The notes below the pieces were generated by a model. It was not told where the DNA came from. It did no database searches and saw nothing but the letters and a program-made list of their open reading frames with translations. The position numbers were made by a program, and so were the translations under genes. Positions 7,373 to 17,757 of a DNA stretch of 64,000 nt are shown here, one piece after another. This DNA is from an uncultured Bacteroidia bacterium. GTDB taxonomy: Bacteria > Bacteroidota > Bacteroidia > Bacteroidales > UBA932. The DNA is taken from positions 1 through 64,000 of the forward strand of contig CACXMA010000014.1 of the NCBI GenBank assembly GCA_902768665.1. The letters run 5' to 3'. Each line of letters opens with the position of its first letter. Position 1 is the stretch's first letter.

Positions 7373-9523
7373 TTAGATTTCATAGGTAAAGGCTGCGGAG
7401 TTCGGAGTGGCCGCGTCGGAGCCGATGAAAAGAAGGAAGTCGCCGCTCTCGGGACCATAGCTCATGTCGGCGCGGTAGAAAGAGAGCGTCTCCCTGTCGA
7501 GCGTAAAGCGCACCTCGCGGGACTCGCCCGGGGCGAGGGTCACGCGCTCGAAGCCCTTGAGCTGGCGGACGGGGCGGGTCACGCTGCCGACAAGGTCGCG
7601 GACATAGAGCTGGACGGTCTCGGTCCCCTCACGGGATCCGGTGTTCGTCACGGTCACCGAGGCCGTGAGGCTGCCGTCGCCGGAGAATCCGTCCGCAGAG
7701 AGCCGGATGGCGGAATAATCAAAGCTCGTATAGCTCAGGCCGTAGCCGAAGGGGTACAGCGGCTCGTTGACGACATCCAGGTAGCGGGATTCGTACTTGG
7801 CCTCGGGATGGACATAGGGGCGGCCGGTGTTTTTCATATAGTGGTAGACCGGGACCTGGCCGAGCCGGCGCGGGAAGGTCGCCGTGAGCCGGCCGGAAGG
7901 ATTGACCTCGCCGAACAGCACGTCGGCCACGGCATAGCCGCCCATCGTACCCGGATACCAGGCCTCGAGGATGGCGTCGGCGAGTTCGCTCTCCTCGCTG
8001 AGGTCCAGCGGCCGGCCGTTCATCAGCACGACGGCCACTTTCTTGCCGGCCTTCTTGAGCTGCCTGAGGAGCTCGCGCTGCTCCTCAGGAATGCGGATGT
8101 CGGAACGGGAGGCCGCCTCGCCGCTCCAGCTCCAGGGCTCTCCGATAACGAGTATCACCTTGCCCGCGCCCGCCGCGACCGGTGTCACTTCCTTCACGGC
8201 ACCGAGCACGCTCACGGGGACGGCCTCAACCTCCCCCGCGCCGCGCCAGGAGCCCAGCAGATCGTCTTTCGAGTCGGCCAGCGGACCGAGCACGGCCACC
8301 GGTTCTCCTTTTTTCAGCGGAAGGATGCCGTCGTTCTTGAGAAGGACCATGCTTTCCGCGGCAAAGCTGCGGGCGAAAGCCTTGTTCTCCTCGGTCAGCG
8401 TCCGGGCCTTTTCCCGCTCGGGATCGCAGTAGCGGTAGGGGTCGTCGAACAGGCCGAGGGCGGCCTTGGCCTCGAGGATGCGGCGGACGGCCTTGTCGAG
8501 CGTCGCCTCGGAGACCTCGCCCGATTCGATCAGCTGCTTGAGATGGTTCATGTAGGCGGCGCTCATCATGTCCATGTCGAGACCGGCGTTCATGCTCAGG
8601 CGGGCGGCGTCGGAAAGGTCCGCCGCATAGCCGTGGTTGATCATTTCGAGGATGCCGGTGTAGTCCGACACGACAAAGCCGTCAAAGCCCCACTCATCCC
8701 GGAGGATTTCCTCCATCAGGTGGGCGTTGGCATGGGCCGGCACGCCGTCCAGCTCGTTGAACGAAGCCATGACGCTGACGGCGCCCGCCTCCACCGCCGC
8801 CTTGTACGGAGGCAGGTAGAACTCGCGGAGCCAGCGTTCGCTCATATCCACGGTATTGTAGTCCCTGCCCCCCTGCGGCGCGCCATAGGCGGCGAAATGC
8901 TTGACGCAGGCGATGAGGGTATTGTCGGCGGCGAGATCATCTCCCTGATAGCCCCGGACCATGGCGGCGGCGATAAGGCTGCCGAGGTAGGGGTCCTCGC
9001 CCGAGCCCTCGGAGATGCGGCCCCAGCGCGGCTCGACAGAGATGTCGCACATCGGCGAATAGGTCCACTGCAGACCGGCCGCGGCGGCCTCCTCGGCGGC
9101 GATCCGGGCGCTCCGCTCGATGGCGGGGATGTCCCAGGAGCAGCTCATGCCGAGATTGATCGGGAAGATGGTCCGGAAACCGTGGATCACGTCATAGCCG
9201 AACAGGATCGGGATCCCGAGACGGGTCTGCTCCACGGCAACGCGCTGGATCTCGCGCGTAAAATCGGCCGTGTAGGCATTCAGGAGGCTGCCGCAGCGAC
9301 CGGCGCGGATGTCCTCCAGATAGTTGTCGCGCATCGACGGACCGGTTACCGTCCAGTCGCTTGTAAACAGGACCGTCTGGCCGATCTTCTCCTCCAGCGT
9401 CATGACGCTCATGAGGGAATCGACGACGGGATACTTTGATTTCGGGGCTTCCTTCTTCTGTCCGCAGGAAGCGGCGAGAAGCATAAGCGCCAGGGCAAGT
9501 GCCGAAGCAGGGATACGTTTCAT
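7373..9523 (-). CDS. GH3 beta-glucosidase (BglX-like lipoprotein)
   Basis: A 716-residue lipoprotein (LLAASC, Cys 20). It has the GH3 N-terminal barrel with KHFAAYG, the nucleophile motif GFVVSDYTG (Asp), the alpha/beta sandwich domain and a C-terminal fibronectin-III-like domain (VTVTNTGSREGTETVQLYV, LAPGESREVRFTL). It removes glucose from non-reducing ends of beta-gluco-oligosaccharides. A GH3 of this type in Bacteroides thetaiotaomicron (BT_3567) degrades beta-1,2-gluco-oligosaccharides, and this locus has the same partners. It is the first gene of the operon. Confidence 0.88.
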   Translation of the reverse strand: MKRIPASALALALMLLAASCGQKKEAPKSKYPVVDSLMSVMTLEEKIGQTVLFTSDWTVTGPSMRDNYLEDIRAGRCGSLLNAYTADFTREIQRVAVEQTRLGIPILFGYDVIHGFRTIFPINLGMSCSWDIPAIERSARIAAEEAAAAGLQWTYSPMCDISVEPRWGRISEGSGEDPYLGSLIAAAMVRGYQGDDLAADNTLIACVKHFAAYGAPQGGRDYNTVDMSERWLREFYLPPYKAAVEAGAVSVMASFNELDGVPAHANAHLMEEILRDEWGFDGFVVSDYTGILEMINHGYAADLSDAARLSMNAGLDMDMMSAAYMNHLKQLIESGEVSEATLDKAVRRILEAKAALGLFDDPYRYCDPEREKARTLTEENKAFARSFAAESMVLLKNDGILPLKKGEPVAVLGPLADSKDDLLGSWRGAGEVEAVPVSVLGAVKEVTPVAAGAGKVILVIGEPWSWSGEAASRSDIRIPEEQRELLRQLKKAGKKVAVVLMNGRPLDLSEESELADAILEAWYPGTMGGYAVADVLFGEVNPSGRLTATFPRRLGQVPVYHYMKNTGRPYVHPEAKYESRYLDVVNEPLYPFGYGLSYTSFDYSAIRLSADGFSGDGSLTASVTVTNTGSREGTETVQLYVRDLVGSVTRPVRQLKGFERVTLAPGESREVRFTLDRETLSFYRADMSYGPESGDFLLFIGSDAATPNSAAFTYEI

Positions 9524-9547
9524 GCAGATGGGGTTATCAGTTTGCTA

Positions 9548-9555
9548 CAAAGATA
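9548..9555 (-). promoter_or_regulatory. -7 element of the glycan-locus operon
   Basis: TATCTTTG on the minus strand, 25 bp before the GH3 start codon. No clear TTG is seen at -33, so the promoter may need an activator. No regulator gene for the locus lies in the window. Confidence 0.55.
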
Positions 9556-9578
9556 TAAAATCTTTGGGAATATGAAAA

Positions 9579-9608
9579 CCGTGTACGAACAGGACTGTCC
9601 GTACACGG
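9579..9608 (-). terminator. Hairpin after groEL
   Basis: A perfect 9-bp inverted repeat, CCGTGTACG at 9579-9587 and CGTACACGG at 9600-9608, is followed on the minus strand by TTTT. It separates the groEL stop (9647) from the promoter of the glycan locus, so it fits a groEL terminator, though the U-run is short. Confidence 0.6.
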
Positions 9609-9646
9609 TGCATGGGTTTCTGAAGCCCCGGAGCGGGGCGGAGGGA

Positions 9647-11269
<1,623 letters not shown>

Positions 11270-11288
11270 AATAATCAGTGGTATTTAG

Positions 11289-11309
11289 ATGCCCGACCAG
11301 CTCGGGCAT
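11289..11309. repeat. Short palindrome between groES and groEL
   Basis: ATGCCCGA and TCGGGCAT flank a 5-base loop and are followed by GACG. A near-identical unit lies at 19699-19719 after the adenosine deaminase gene, where it has a T-run and works as a terminator. Here the T-run is absent, so it may only set mRNA ends or stability within groESL. Confidence 0.65.
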
Positions 11310-11319
11310 GACGTTCACA

Positions 11320-11586
11320 TTACAGGATGGCCAGAATGTCGGCCTGTTTGACGATAAGATACTTCTTCGTGTCGACGGTCACTTCCGTGCCCGCATACTT
11401 GCCGTAGAGGACGGTGTCGCCGATAGCGACTTCCATCGCCTCGTCAGCGCTGCCGGGGCCGACGGCCACGACAGTACCCTGCTGCGGTTTTTCCTTTGCA
11501 TTGTCCGGGATATAAAGGCCCCCGGCGGTCATCGTTTCGGCTTCCTTGGGCTCGACAACGACTCTGGTACCTAACGGTCTGATCAT
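11320..11586 (-). CDS. groS: Co-chaperonin GroES
   Basis: 88 residues starting [13 protein letters not shown], with the mobile loop region [21 protein letters not shown] and the C-terminal [11 protein letters not shown]. It caps GroEL. The ATG at 11586 is chosen because it gives the exact family N-terminus; the open frame continues upstream only by chance. Confidence 0.97.
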   Translation of the reverse strand: MIRPLGTRVVVEPKEAETMTAGGLYIPDNAKEKPQQGTVVAVGPGSADEAMEVAIGDTVLYGKYAGTEVTVDTKKYLIVKQADILAIL

Positions 11587-11610
11587 AGTTATTGTGTTTT
11601 TAAAGTTGTC

Positions 11611-11640
11611 AAAAAACCGCCCCGCATTTCTGCAGGACGG
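11611..11640 (-). terminator. Terminator-like hairpin in the groES 5' leader
   Basis: On the minus strand CCGTCCTGCA and TGCGGGGCGG form a 10-bp stem (two G-U pairs) with a GAAA tetraloop and then TTTTTT. It lies between the putative groES promoter (11651-11667) and the groES ATG (11586). It could attenuate or stabilise groESL mRNA. No convergent gene needs it as a terminator. Confidence 0.55.
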
Positions 11641-11650
11641 CTCCATACCA

Positions 11651-11667
11651 ATCAATGCCCGTGCCAA
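11651..11667 (-). promoter_or_regulatory. Sigma-54-like (-24/-12) promoter for groESL
   Basis: The minus strand reads TTGGCACG-GGCA-TTGAT. The sigma-54 consensus is TTGGCACG-N4-TTGCW, so only one core base differs at the -12 block. The predicted start, about 11640, coincides with the first base of the leader hairpin. RpoN is encoded at 15173-16627. No TAnnTTTG promoter is evident for groES. Confidence 0.5.
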
Positions 11668-11721
11668 TGCCCCGCGGACTGACAATTTGGCAGATTGCGC
11701 ATTTATGCCTACCTTTACGGT

Positions 11722-12717
11722 GTGAAAAGAATCCGCTTCATACTCGCGGCCTTCCTGCTGCTTCTGTCCGCGGAGGCAGGCGCACAAGACACGGCCTGCT
11801 TCCCCAAAAGGGCCATTCATGCCGTCGGGCGCGTCCTCGACGGGATGCAGGAACGGTTCCTGACCAAGGTGGACACCGGCTATATCGGCAATTACGCCCA
11901 TCCCTGGCGGGCGATGCTGATGTACAACGCATCCAATTTCTCCTCCGGCACGACGATAGCCGACATGCCAGCCCGCATCTATACCAGCGCCACCCAGCGC
12001 TTTACCGTCGGTCTGGGTTACCAGGGCCTGGCGCTGAACTTCTCCTTCCGCGCCGGCAAGAACCGGCAGACCGAAGCCGGCATCCTCGCCTATGGCCGCG
12101 CCGTCGGATTGGAAATAAAATTGTACACCAGCAACCAGCTCCATCTGGAAATCAAGACCCCGGAGGGAAAACGGTCCGCACTGCTGGAGGGCTTCCGTTA
12201 TTCGACCATCCTGATCGACGGCTACTGGGCCCTGAATCCTCGCCGATTCTCCTTCCCGGCCGCCCTGTCCCAGTCGAAGCGGCAGAAGCGGAGCGCCGGC
12301 AGTATCCTCATCGGCGCGGCCATCGCGGTGGACCTGTTCGAGATCGAAGACCAGACAGTCCTCGAGGACGGGGACCTGGAGCGGGGACTCGGCAGACAGT
12401 ATCTGCTCGGCGCCGGCTATGGCTACAACTGGGTCCCCGGCGGCGGCAGACTCCTTGTGCACGCCTCCATGATCCCCATGGTCGCCCTCGGAGATAAGGA
12501 TGTCAACCAATATAAGAACAAGGAAGATGAGGTCAAGCACCTCGACGGCTTCTCCATGAGCGGGCTCGGCCGCGCCGGCGTTTTCTATTACTTCTCCGAC
12601 CGCTTCTACTCCGGTTTCATCCTCACGAACCGCCTCTGCGGCATCTGGGAGAAGGACAAGCCTTTCGTCTCCGAGAACAGCTGGTATCTCCGCGTGCCGC
12701 TGATTTACCGATTCTAG
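11722..12717 (+). CDS. Secreted outer-membrane barrel protein, DUF4421-like
   Basis: About 331 residues from a GTG start that begins the signal peptide [21 protein letters not shown]. The body alternates amphipathic beta strands ([49 protein letters not shown]) and ends in a final aromatic strand, RVPLIYRF. It resembles DUF4421 proteins, of unknown function. A TACCTTTA -7-like element at 11710-11717 lies only a few bases before the GTG, so the mRNA may be nearly leaderless. A longer version from TTG 11695 is possible. Its TAG stop shares a CTAG palindrome with the stop of convergent miaB. Confidence 0.6.
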   Translation: MKRIRFILAAFLLLLSAEAGAQDTACFPKRAIHAVGRVLDGMQERFLTKVDTGYIGNYAHPWRAMLMYNASNFSSGTTIADMPARIYTSATQRFTVGLGYQGLALNFSFRAGKNRQTEAGILAYGRAVGLEIKLYTSNQLHLEIKTPEGKRSALLEGFRYSTILIDGYWALNPRRFSFPAALSQSKRQKRSAGSILIGAAIAVDLFEIEDQTVLEDGDLERGLGRQYLLGAGYGYNWVPGGGRLLVHASMIPMVALGDKDVNQYKNKEDEVKHLDGFSMSGLGRAGVFYYFSDRFYSGFILTNRLCGIWEKDKPFVSENSWYLRVPLIYRF

Positions 12718-14054
12718 ATTTCCTCGCAGATAAGCGTGGCGCTGGTGCAGTCCACGACCCGGACCCTGACATAGGTGCCGGCGGGGTGGCTGCCCGGGAA
12801 GACGCACATCATGCTGTTGGAAGCCCTGCCGCAGATTTCGGCGGGGTTTTTCTTTGAAGGCCCTTCGACGAGGACTTCGTGGACCTTGCCGATCTGGGCG
12901 CGGTAGCGCTCGAGGCTCTTGCGGTTTTGCAGGGCGATGATTTCCTCAAGGCGGCGGGTTTTGACCTCCGGGGGGATGTCGTCGGGATAGTGGCGCTGGG
13001 CGAGGGTGCCGGGGCGCTCGGAGTACTGGAACATGAAGGCCCAGTCGAAACCGACCTCCTCCATGAGGGAGAGGGTGTCGGCGTGGTCCTGCTCCGTCTC
13101 GGTGCAGAAACCGGCGATGACGTCGGTCGTCAGGCCGCAGTCCTCCCCGAGCACCTCGCGGATCCTGGCGACGCGCTCCAGATACCATTCGCGGCTGTAC
13201 TTTCGGCGCATCAGCTCCAGCATCCGGGTGCTGCCGGACTGGACCGGGAGGTGGATGTGGCGGCAGATGTTGGGCATGGAAGCCATCGTTTCGATGACCT
13301 CGTCGGAGATGTCCTTGGGGTGGGAGGTGGCGAAACGCACGCGCAGCAGCGGGTCGATGGCGGCCACCCGGCGCAGCAGTTCGGCGAAATTGACCGTCTC
13401 GTCCGCGCTTTTCCACAGGTAGCTGTCGACGTTCTGGCCGAGGAGCGTCACCTCTTTGTATCCGGCCTCGAAGACCTCGCGGGCCTCCCGGACGATGGAA
13501 TGGGCGTCGCGGGAACGTTCGGCGCCGCGGGTATAGGGGACGACGCAGTAGGAACAGACGTTGTTGCAGCCGCGCATGATGGAGATGAAGGCGGAGACGC
13601 CGAGGCGGTCGGTGCGGACGGGGCGGATGTCGGCATAGGTCTCGTCGCGGGAGAGCTGCACGTCCATCTGGGGATTGTCCGGGCGGACGGCGGCCAGCAG
13701 ACCGGGAAGGCTGCGGTAGGCGTCCGGGCCCACGACAAGGTCCACCACGCCGCTTTCCAGCAGCTTGTCCTTGAGGCGCTCGGCCATGCAGCCGACGATG
13801 CCGACAAGGGGTGCCGTGCCGTCGGCGGTCCCGCGGCGCTTCTCCTGCGCGAAGCGGGCGATGCGGCCGTGGATGCGCTGCTCGGCGTTGTCGCGGATCG
13901 AGCAGGTGTTCGCGAGGATGAGGTCCGCCTCCTCCATCACTTCCGTCCGGTCATAGCCGTTGTCACGGAGAATGGAGAGGATGATTTCGGTGTCACCCAC
14001 GTTCATCTGGCATCCGTAGGTCTCGACATATACAAGCTTTCTTGCCATCTTCAT
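12714..14054 (-). CDS. miaB: tRNA-2-methylthio-N6-dimethylallyladenosine synthase MiaB
   Basis: 446 residues. The N-terminal methylthiotransferase domain has the cluster cysteines in [17 protein letters not shown] and VGCMAER. The radical-SAM triad is in [20 protein letters not shown] (CxxxCxxC), and a C-terminal TRAM domain follows. It methylthiolates i6A37 of tRNAs that read UNN codons. Its promoter, TAACTTTG at 14076-14069, is divergent from that of the next plus-strand gene. Confidence 0.97.
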   Translation of the reverse strand: MKMARKLVYVETYGCQMNVGDTEIILSILRDNGYDRTEVMEEADLILANTCSIRDNAEQRIHGRIARFAQEKRRGTADGTAPLVGIVGCMAERLKDKLLESGVVDLVVGPDAYRSLPGLLAAVRPDNPQMDVQLSRDETYADIRPVRTDRLGVSAFISIMRGCNNVCSYCVVPYTRGAERSRDAHSIVREAREVFEAGYKEVTLLGQNVDSYLWKSADETVNFAELLRRVAAIDPLLRVRFATSHPKDISDEVIETMASMPNICRHIHLPVQSGSTRMLELMRRKYSREWYLERVARIREVLGEDCGLTTDVIAGFCTETEQDHADTLSLMEEVGFDWAFMFQYSERPGTLAQRHYPDDIPPEVKTRRLEEIIALQNRKSLERYRAQIGKVHEVLVEGPSKKNPAEICGRASNSMMCVFPGSHPAGTYVRVRVVDCTSATLICEEI

Positions 14055-14068
14055 GCGTTTTGAGGATG

Positions 14069-14106
14069 CAAAGTTAGGACTTTTCCACGAATAATTTATA
14101 TCTTTG
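14069..14106. promoter_or_regulatory. Divergent promoters for miaB and the rpoN run
   Basis: TAACTTTG on the minus strand (14076-14069) precedes miaB. TATCTTTG on the plus strand (14099-14106) precedes the 14131 gene by 24 bp. Both are -7 elements of the Bacteroidota type. Confidence 0.6.
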
Positions 14107-14130
14107 TAAGCTAGAGAACGCTACGACACT

Positions 14131-14595
14131 ATGAATATACGGAAACTTTTTCTCCTCATCGCCTGCCTGGCCGTGACGATCCTGTCGTCCTCCTGCGCCT
14201 CCTCTTTCCGCAAGAAGGTGCATATCCAGTCCTACGGCGTGAAGTATGTCGTTCCGACGAGCGCCCGTTCGGCGGATGTCATGCTGCAGGTCGGAGTCGA
14301 GAACGAAACGGTCGGATTCTCGGTGACGGACATCCACGGCGTCATCAAGATGGACCAGGACAGCATCGCGACCTTCACGGCCCAGGATGTCGCCCTGAAG
14401 GGCAAGTCGACTGAGGTCTATGACGTCCCCGTGCAGGCCGAGCTCTGCGAGGGCGTCTCCATCATCCGCATCCTCCTGATGGTGGGTGCCGGAGAGACGG
14501 AGGGCCTGTCTGCGGATGTCGATGCCCGCGTCGCCAAGGCCGGCATCTCGAAAAGGTTCTCCGTACGGGACAAAAAGATCAATAAGAAGCAATAA
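14131..14595 (+). CDS. Small lipoprotein, LEA-2/WHy-like beta-sandwich
   Basis: 154 residues with lipobox SSSC (Cys 22). The body (LQVGVENETVGFSVTDI, VALKGKSTEVYDVPVQ) looks like a LEA14-type sandwich domain, common in small Bacteroidota lipoproteins. Function is unknown. It is the first gene of a plus-strand run with gaps of a few bases through rpoN to 18491. Confidence 0.6.
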   Translation: MNIRKLFLLIACLAVTILSSSCASSFRKKVHIQSYGVKYVVPTSARSADVMLQVGVENETVGFSVTDIHGVIKMDQDSIATFTAQDVALKGKSTEVYDVPVQAELCEGVSIIRILLMVGAGETEGLSADVDARVAKAGISKRFSVRDKKINKKQ

Positions 14596-14598
14596 GCC

Positions 14599-15168
14599 AT
14601 GAACAGCAGACGGATTTCGCTCCTGACAGCGCTGCTGGCGCTGCTCGCCACGGGATTCTCCCTGCGGGCGCAGGAACTCGTGCTCCCGGAGGGCTACAGC
14701 GCCGTCGATTCGGTCTACAAGGCCCCCGCTCCGGTGCTGGATTCGCTCAATCTCGGCCGCAATATCTTCCATGCGATGCCTCCGGGTGTCCGCATCAACC
14801 AGTCGACGGCCGTCCAGTCCGCCTTCCACCAGACGATGCGCGCCAACCCGAACCGCAAAATTTCCGGCTACCGCATCCGCATCTTTTTCGACAACAGCCA
14901 GAGCGCACGCGGCGCCTCCGAGGCCGTTGCAGCCGGTTTCCGGGGCATGTATCCGGGCATCGGCGTCTACCGCACCTATGACAGTCCCTTCTTCAAGGTG
15001 ACCGTCGGCAATTTCCGCAGCCGCTCCGACGCCTTCGCCTTCCTCCAGCGCATCAAGGGAGCCTATCCCGGCGCTTTCGTGATGAAGTGCGACATCGATT
15101 ATCCGCCGGTGGACCAGCGGAAGCCCTTCGTGCAGGATACCCTAATCCTTATCCGCAAAACCAACTGA
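14599..15168 (+). CDS. Secreted SPOR-domain protein
   Basis: 189 residues. Signal peptide ends near LRAQ. The C-terminal part (about 95-175: YRIRIFFDNSQSARGASEA, FFKVTVGNFRSRSDAFAFLQRIK) is a SPOR domain, which binds denuded peptidoglycan glycan strands. It lies 3 bp after the lipoprotein gene and 4 bp before rpoN. Confidence 0.85.
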   Translation: MNSRRISLLTALLALLATGFSLRAQELVLPEGYSAVDSVYKAPAPVLDSLNLGRNIFHAMPPGVRINQSTAVQSAFHQTMRANPNRKISGYRIRIFFDNSQSARGASEAVAAGFRGMYPGIGVYRTYDSPFFKVTVGNFRSRSDAFAFLQRIKGAYPGAFVMKCDIDYPPVDQRKPFVQDTLILIRKTN

Positions 15169-15172
15169 CGCG

Positions 15173-16627
15173 ATGGCCATCGGACAGGGACTCGAACTCA
15201 AGCAGCAGCAGAAGCTTTCGCCGCAGCAGATCCTCACCGTCAAGCTGATCCAGATGCCGGTGCAGGAGCTGGAGCAGCGTGTCCGTGAGGAGCTGGAGAG
15301 CAATCCCGTCCTCGACGACACCCCGGTCTCCTCGCGGGATGACGACGCCCCCAAGGACGTCTCCCTGACGGAACTGGAAAAGAGCGAGTCCGCCGGAGCC
15401 AGCGCCGAGGATTCCTACACCAACTATTCCGACGACATTCCGTCCTACAATCTCTACGTCAACAACTGGGGCAAAGATGAGCGCCCCGAGTACAATACCT
15501 TCTCCGTCAAGCAGAGCTTCACGCAGTCCCTCATGGAGCAGCTCGGCTTCCGCAACCTGACGGAGCACGAGAGGGCCGTCGGCGCCTTCATCATCGGTTC
15601 GCTGGACGAGAAAGGCTATCTCCGCCGCGACCTCGAGTCCCTGGCGGACGACCTCGCCTTCCGCGCCGGCATCGAAGCGACTCCCGAGGAGATCGAGAAG
15701 ATGCTCCGGGTCGTCCAGGAGTTCGAGCCGGCCGGCGTCGGCGCCCGGGACCTTCGCGAATGCCTGCTCCTGCAGCTCGAGGACAAAAAGGTGAGTCCCA
15801 GCGTAGACAACGCCATCCGCATCGTCCGGGACCATTTCGAGGATTTCTCCGCCCGCCATTTCAGCAAGGTCATGGCCCGGCTCGGCATCGACAAGGACCA
15901 GATGCAGGCCGCCATGGACGAGATCCGCAAGCTCAATCCTTCTCCCGGCGGACAGATCGACGACTCCTACGAGGATCAGGCCCAGCAGGTCATCCCCGAC
16001 TTCAAGCTCGATTACGAGCACGGCGAGTTCATCCTTTCGATGCCCCGCTTCTCGATTCCCGAGCTCCGCATCAACACCAAATACGCCGACATCCTCGAGG
16101 CGTCGAAGTACACCAACCAGCGCGAGCAGAAGGAGGCCGCGACCTTCGTCCGCCAGCGTATCGACAAGGCCCGGTGGTTCATCGAGGCGCTCCGCCAGCG
16201 CCAGAATACGCTCGAGAGCACGATGCGCGCCATCCTCGAGTACCAGCACGACTACTTCATCGACGGCGACGAATCCTCCCTCCGCCCGATGGTCCTCAAG
16301 GACATCGCGGACCGGACGGGATTCGACATCTCGACCATCTCCCGCGTAGTCAACAGCAAGTGGATCGAGACCCATTTCGGCGTCTTCCCGCTGAAGTACT
16401 TCTTCTCGGAAGGCCTGGAGAACAAGGATGGGGAGGAAGTCTCCACCCGCGAAATCAAGAAGGCGCTTTCCGAGCTGGTCGGCGGCGAGGACAAGCACAA
16501 TCCGCTGACCGACGACGAGCTGGTGACCCTCCTCGGCAAGAAGGGTTACAATGTCGCCCGCCGCACCATCGCCAAATACCGCGCACAGCTCGATATCCCC
16601 AAGGCCCGCCTGCGTCGGGAACTATAA
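15173..16627 (+). CDS. rpoN: RNA polymerase sigma-54 factor RpoN
   Basis: 484 residues. The Q-rich activator-interacting N-terminus is LKQQQKLSPQQILTVKLIQM. The core-binding region follows, then the HTH and the RpoN box ARRTIAKYR at about 462-470, which reads the -24 GG. No cognate AAA+ enhancer-binding protein is visible in the window. A -24/-12-like site occurs upstream of groES. It sits inside a compact run of unrelated housekeeping genes. Confidence 0.97.
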   Translation: MAIGQGLELKQQQKLSPQQILTVKLIQMPVQELEQRVREELESNPVLDDTPVSSRDDDAPKDVSLTELEKSESAGASAEDSYTNYSDDIPSYNLYVNNWGKDERPEYNTFSVKQSFTQSLMEQLGFRNLTEHERAVGAFIIGSLDEKGYLRRDLESLADDLAFRAGIEATPEEIEKMLRVVQEFEPAGVGARDLRECLLLQLEDKKVSPSVDNAIRIVRDHFEDFSARHFSKVMARLGIDKDQMQAAMDEIRKLNPSPGGQIDDSYEDQAQQVIPDFKLDYEHGEFILSMPRFSIPELRINTKYADILEASKYTNQREQKEAATFVRQRIDKARWFIEALRQRQNTLESTMRAILEYQHDYFIDGDESSLRPMVLKDIADRTGFDISTISRVVNSKWIETHFGVFPLKYFFSEGLENKDGEEVSTREIKKALSELVGGEDKHNPLTDDELVTLLGKKGYNVARRTIAKYRAQLDIPKARLRREL

Positions 16628-16646
16628 TCCATTAAATCCGTTTCCT

Positions 16647-17300
16647 ATGAAGCTCATCAATCTCGGCGACAACAACACCGTCCTCAACCAGTTCATCGCG
16701 GAAATGCGCGATGCCGTGATCCAGAAAGACAGCCTCCGCTTCCGTGCCAACCTCGAGCGGGTGGGACAGGTCTTCGGCTATGAGATATCCCGGGAGCTGG
16801 CCTATTCCGTCAAGGATGTCGTGACGCCGCTGGGAACGGCGCAGGTATCCACGCCCGACACGAAGCTGGTCATCGCCACCATCCTCCGGGCGGGCCTGCC
16901 GGTGCACAAGGGCCTGCTGGACATGTTCGACCACGCCGAGACGGCCTTCCTCGCCGTTTTCCGCAAGTACGGGAAAGGCGACTATTTCGAGATCAATACC
17001 GATTACTGCACGACGCCCGACATCACCGGCAAGACGCTGATCCTTGCCGATGCGATGCTGGCGACCGGCGCCTCCATCGAAATGGCCTACAACAAACTCG
17101 TCGAGGTGGGCGGCGAGCCGGCCCATACCCACCTGGTATGCCCCATCGCCAGCCGTTACGCCGTCGAGTATCTCGAGAAGATGCTCCCTGCCAGTGTCAC
17201 GCTCTGGGTGGCGGCCGTCGACGAGGAACTGACGGGCCACAGTTATATCATCCCGGGGCTCGGCGATGCCGGCGACCTCGCTTTCGGCGGCAAGCTCTAG
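16647..17300 (+). CDS. upp: Uracil phosphoribosyltransferase
   Basis: 217 residues beginning MKLINLGDNNTVLNQFIAEM. The frame is open further upstream into rpoN, but this start gives the family N-terminus. The PRPP loop is LILADAMLATGASI and the uracil-binding C-terminus is YIIPGLGDAGDLAFG. It salvages uracil to UMP. Confidence 0.95.
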   Translation: MKLINLGDNNTVLNQFIAEMRDAVIQKDSLRFRANLERVGQVFGYEISRELAYSVKDVVTPLGTAQVSTPDTKLVIATILRAGLPVHKGLLDMFDHAETAFLAVFRKYGKGDYFEINTDYCTTPDITGKTLILADAMLATGASIEMAYNKLVEVGGEPAHTHLVCPIASRYAVEYLEKMLPASVTLWVAAVDEELTGHSYIIPGLGDAGDLAFGGKL

Positions 17301-17304
17301 TCCC

Positions 17305-17757
17305 ATGCCCCAGCACGTCAACGGCTGTCCGACGGTCGAAGGCTTCCGGGCCCTCCTCCGCAAGCACGGTCTCAAGGCGACCGCGCAGCGTATGGCCGTT
17401 CACGAGGCCATGATGGTCCTTGTCCATGCCTCGCCGGACCAGGTGTCGGCGCAGATCGCCGCCGCGGGGACCCAGAAAGTGACCGTCGCGTCGGTCTACA
17501 ACATCCTCAGCCAGCTCGCCGACTTCGGCATCTACCGCCGGCGTCTCAGCGGCAGCGGCAAGATGGTGTTCGACGTCCGCAGCGGCAACCACCTCCACCT
17601 ATACGACCGCGAGACCGGCGAATTCCGCGACGTGGTGGACGAAGACCTCACCGACCTGGTGGAAAGCCGCCTGCGCCGCCGCCGCTTCAAGGGCTATTCC
17701 ATTGACTATGTGGACATCCAGTTTGTCTGCCATCCAACCAAACGAAAAACGAAATGA
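17305..17757 (+). CDS. Fur-family transcriptional regulator lacking the zinc CxxC motifs
   Basis: 150 residues. The winged-helix part (LRKHGLKATAQRMAVHEAM, VTVASVYNILSQLADFGI) is typical Fur/PerR. The dimerisation part keeps NHLHLYDRETG in the metal-site position but has no CxxC pairs, so the structural zinc site is absent. It may sense iron, zinc or peroxide through the remaining histidines. The stop overlaps the possible ATG of the next gene (ATGA). Confidence 0.85.
   Translation: MPQHVNGCPTVEGFRALLRKHGLKATAQRMAVHEAMMVLVHASPDQVSAQIAAAGTQKVTVASVYNILSQLADFGIYRRRLSGSGKMVFDVRSGNHLHLYDRETGEFRDVVDEDLTDLVESRLRRRRFKGYSIDYVDIQFVCHPTKRKTK

Noticed and set aside
12714..12717. Shared CTAG giving both stop codons of convergent genes
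   Set aside because: True but a simple consequence of palindromic CTAG; no functional meaning inferred.
11587..12807. N-terminal extension of groES by about 400 codons
   Set aside because: GroES is complete from ATG 11586; the extension runs through the leader hairpin and antisense to the DUF4421-like gene.
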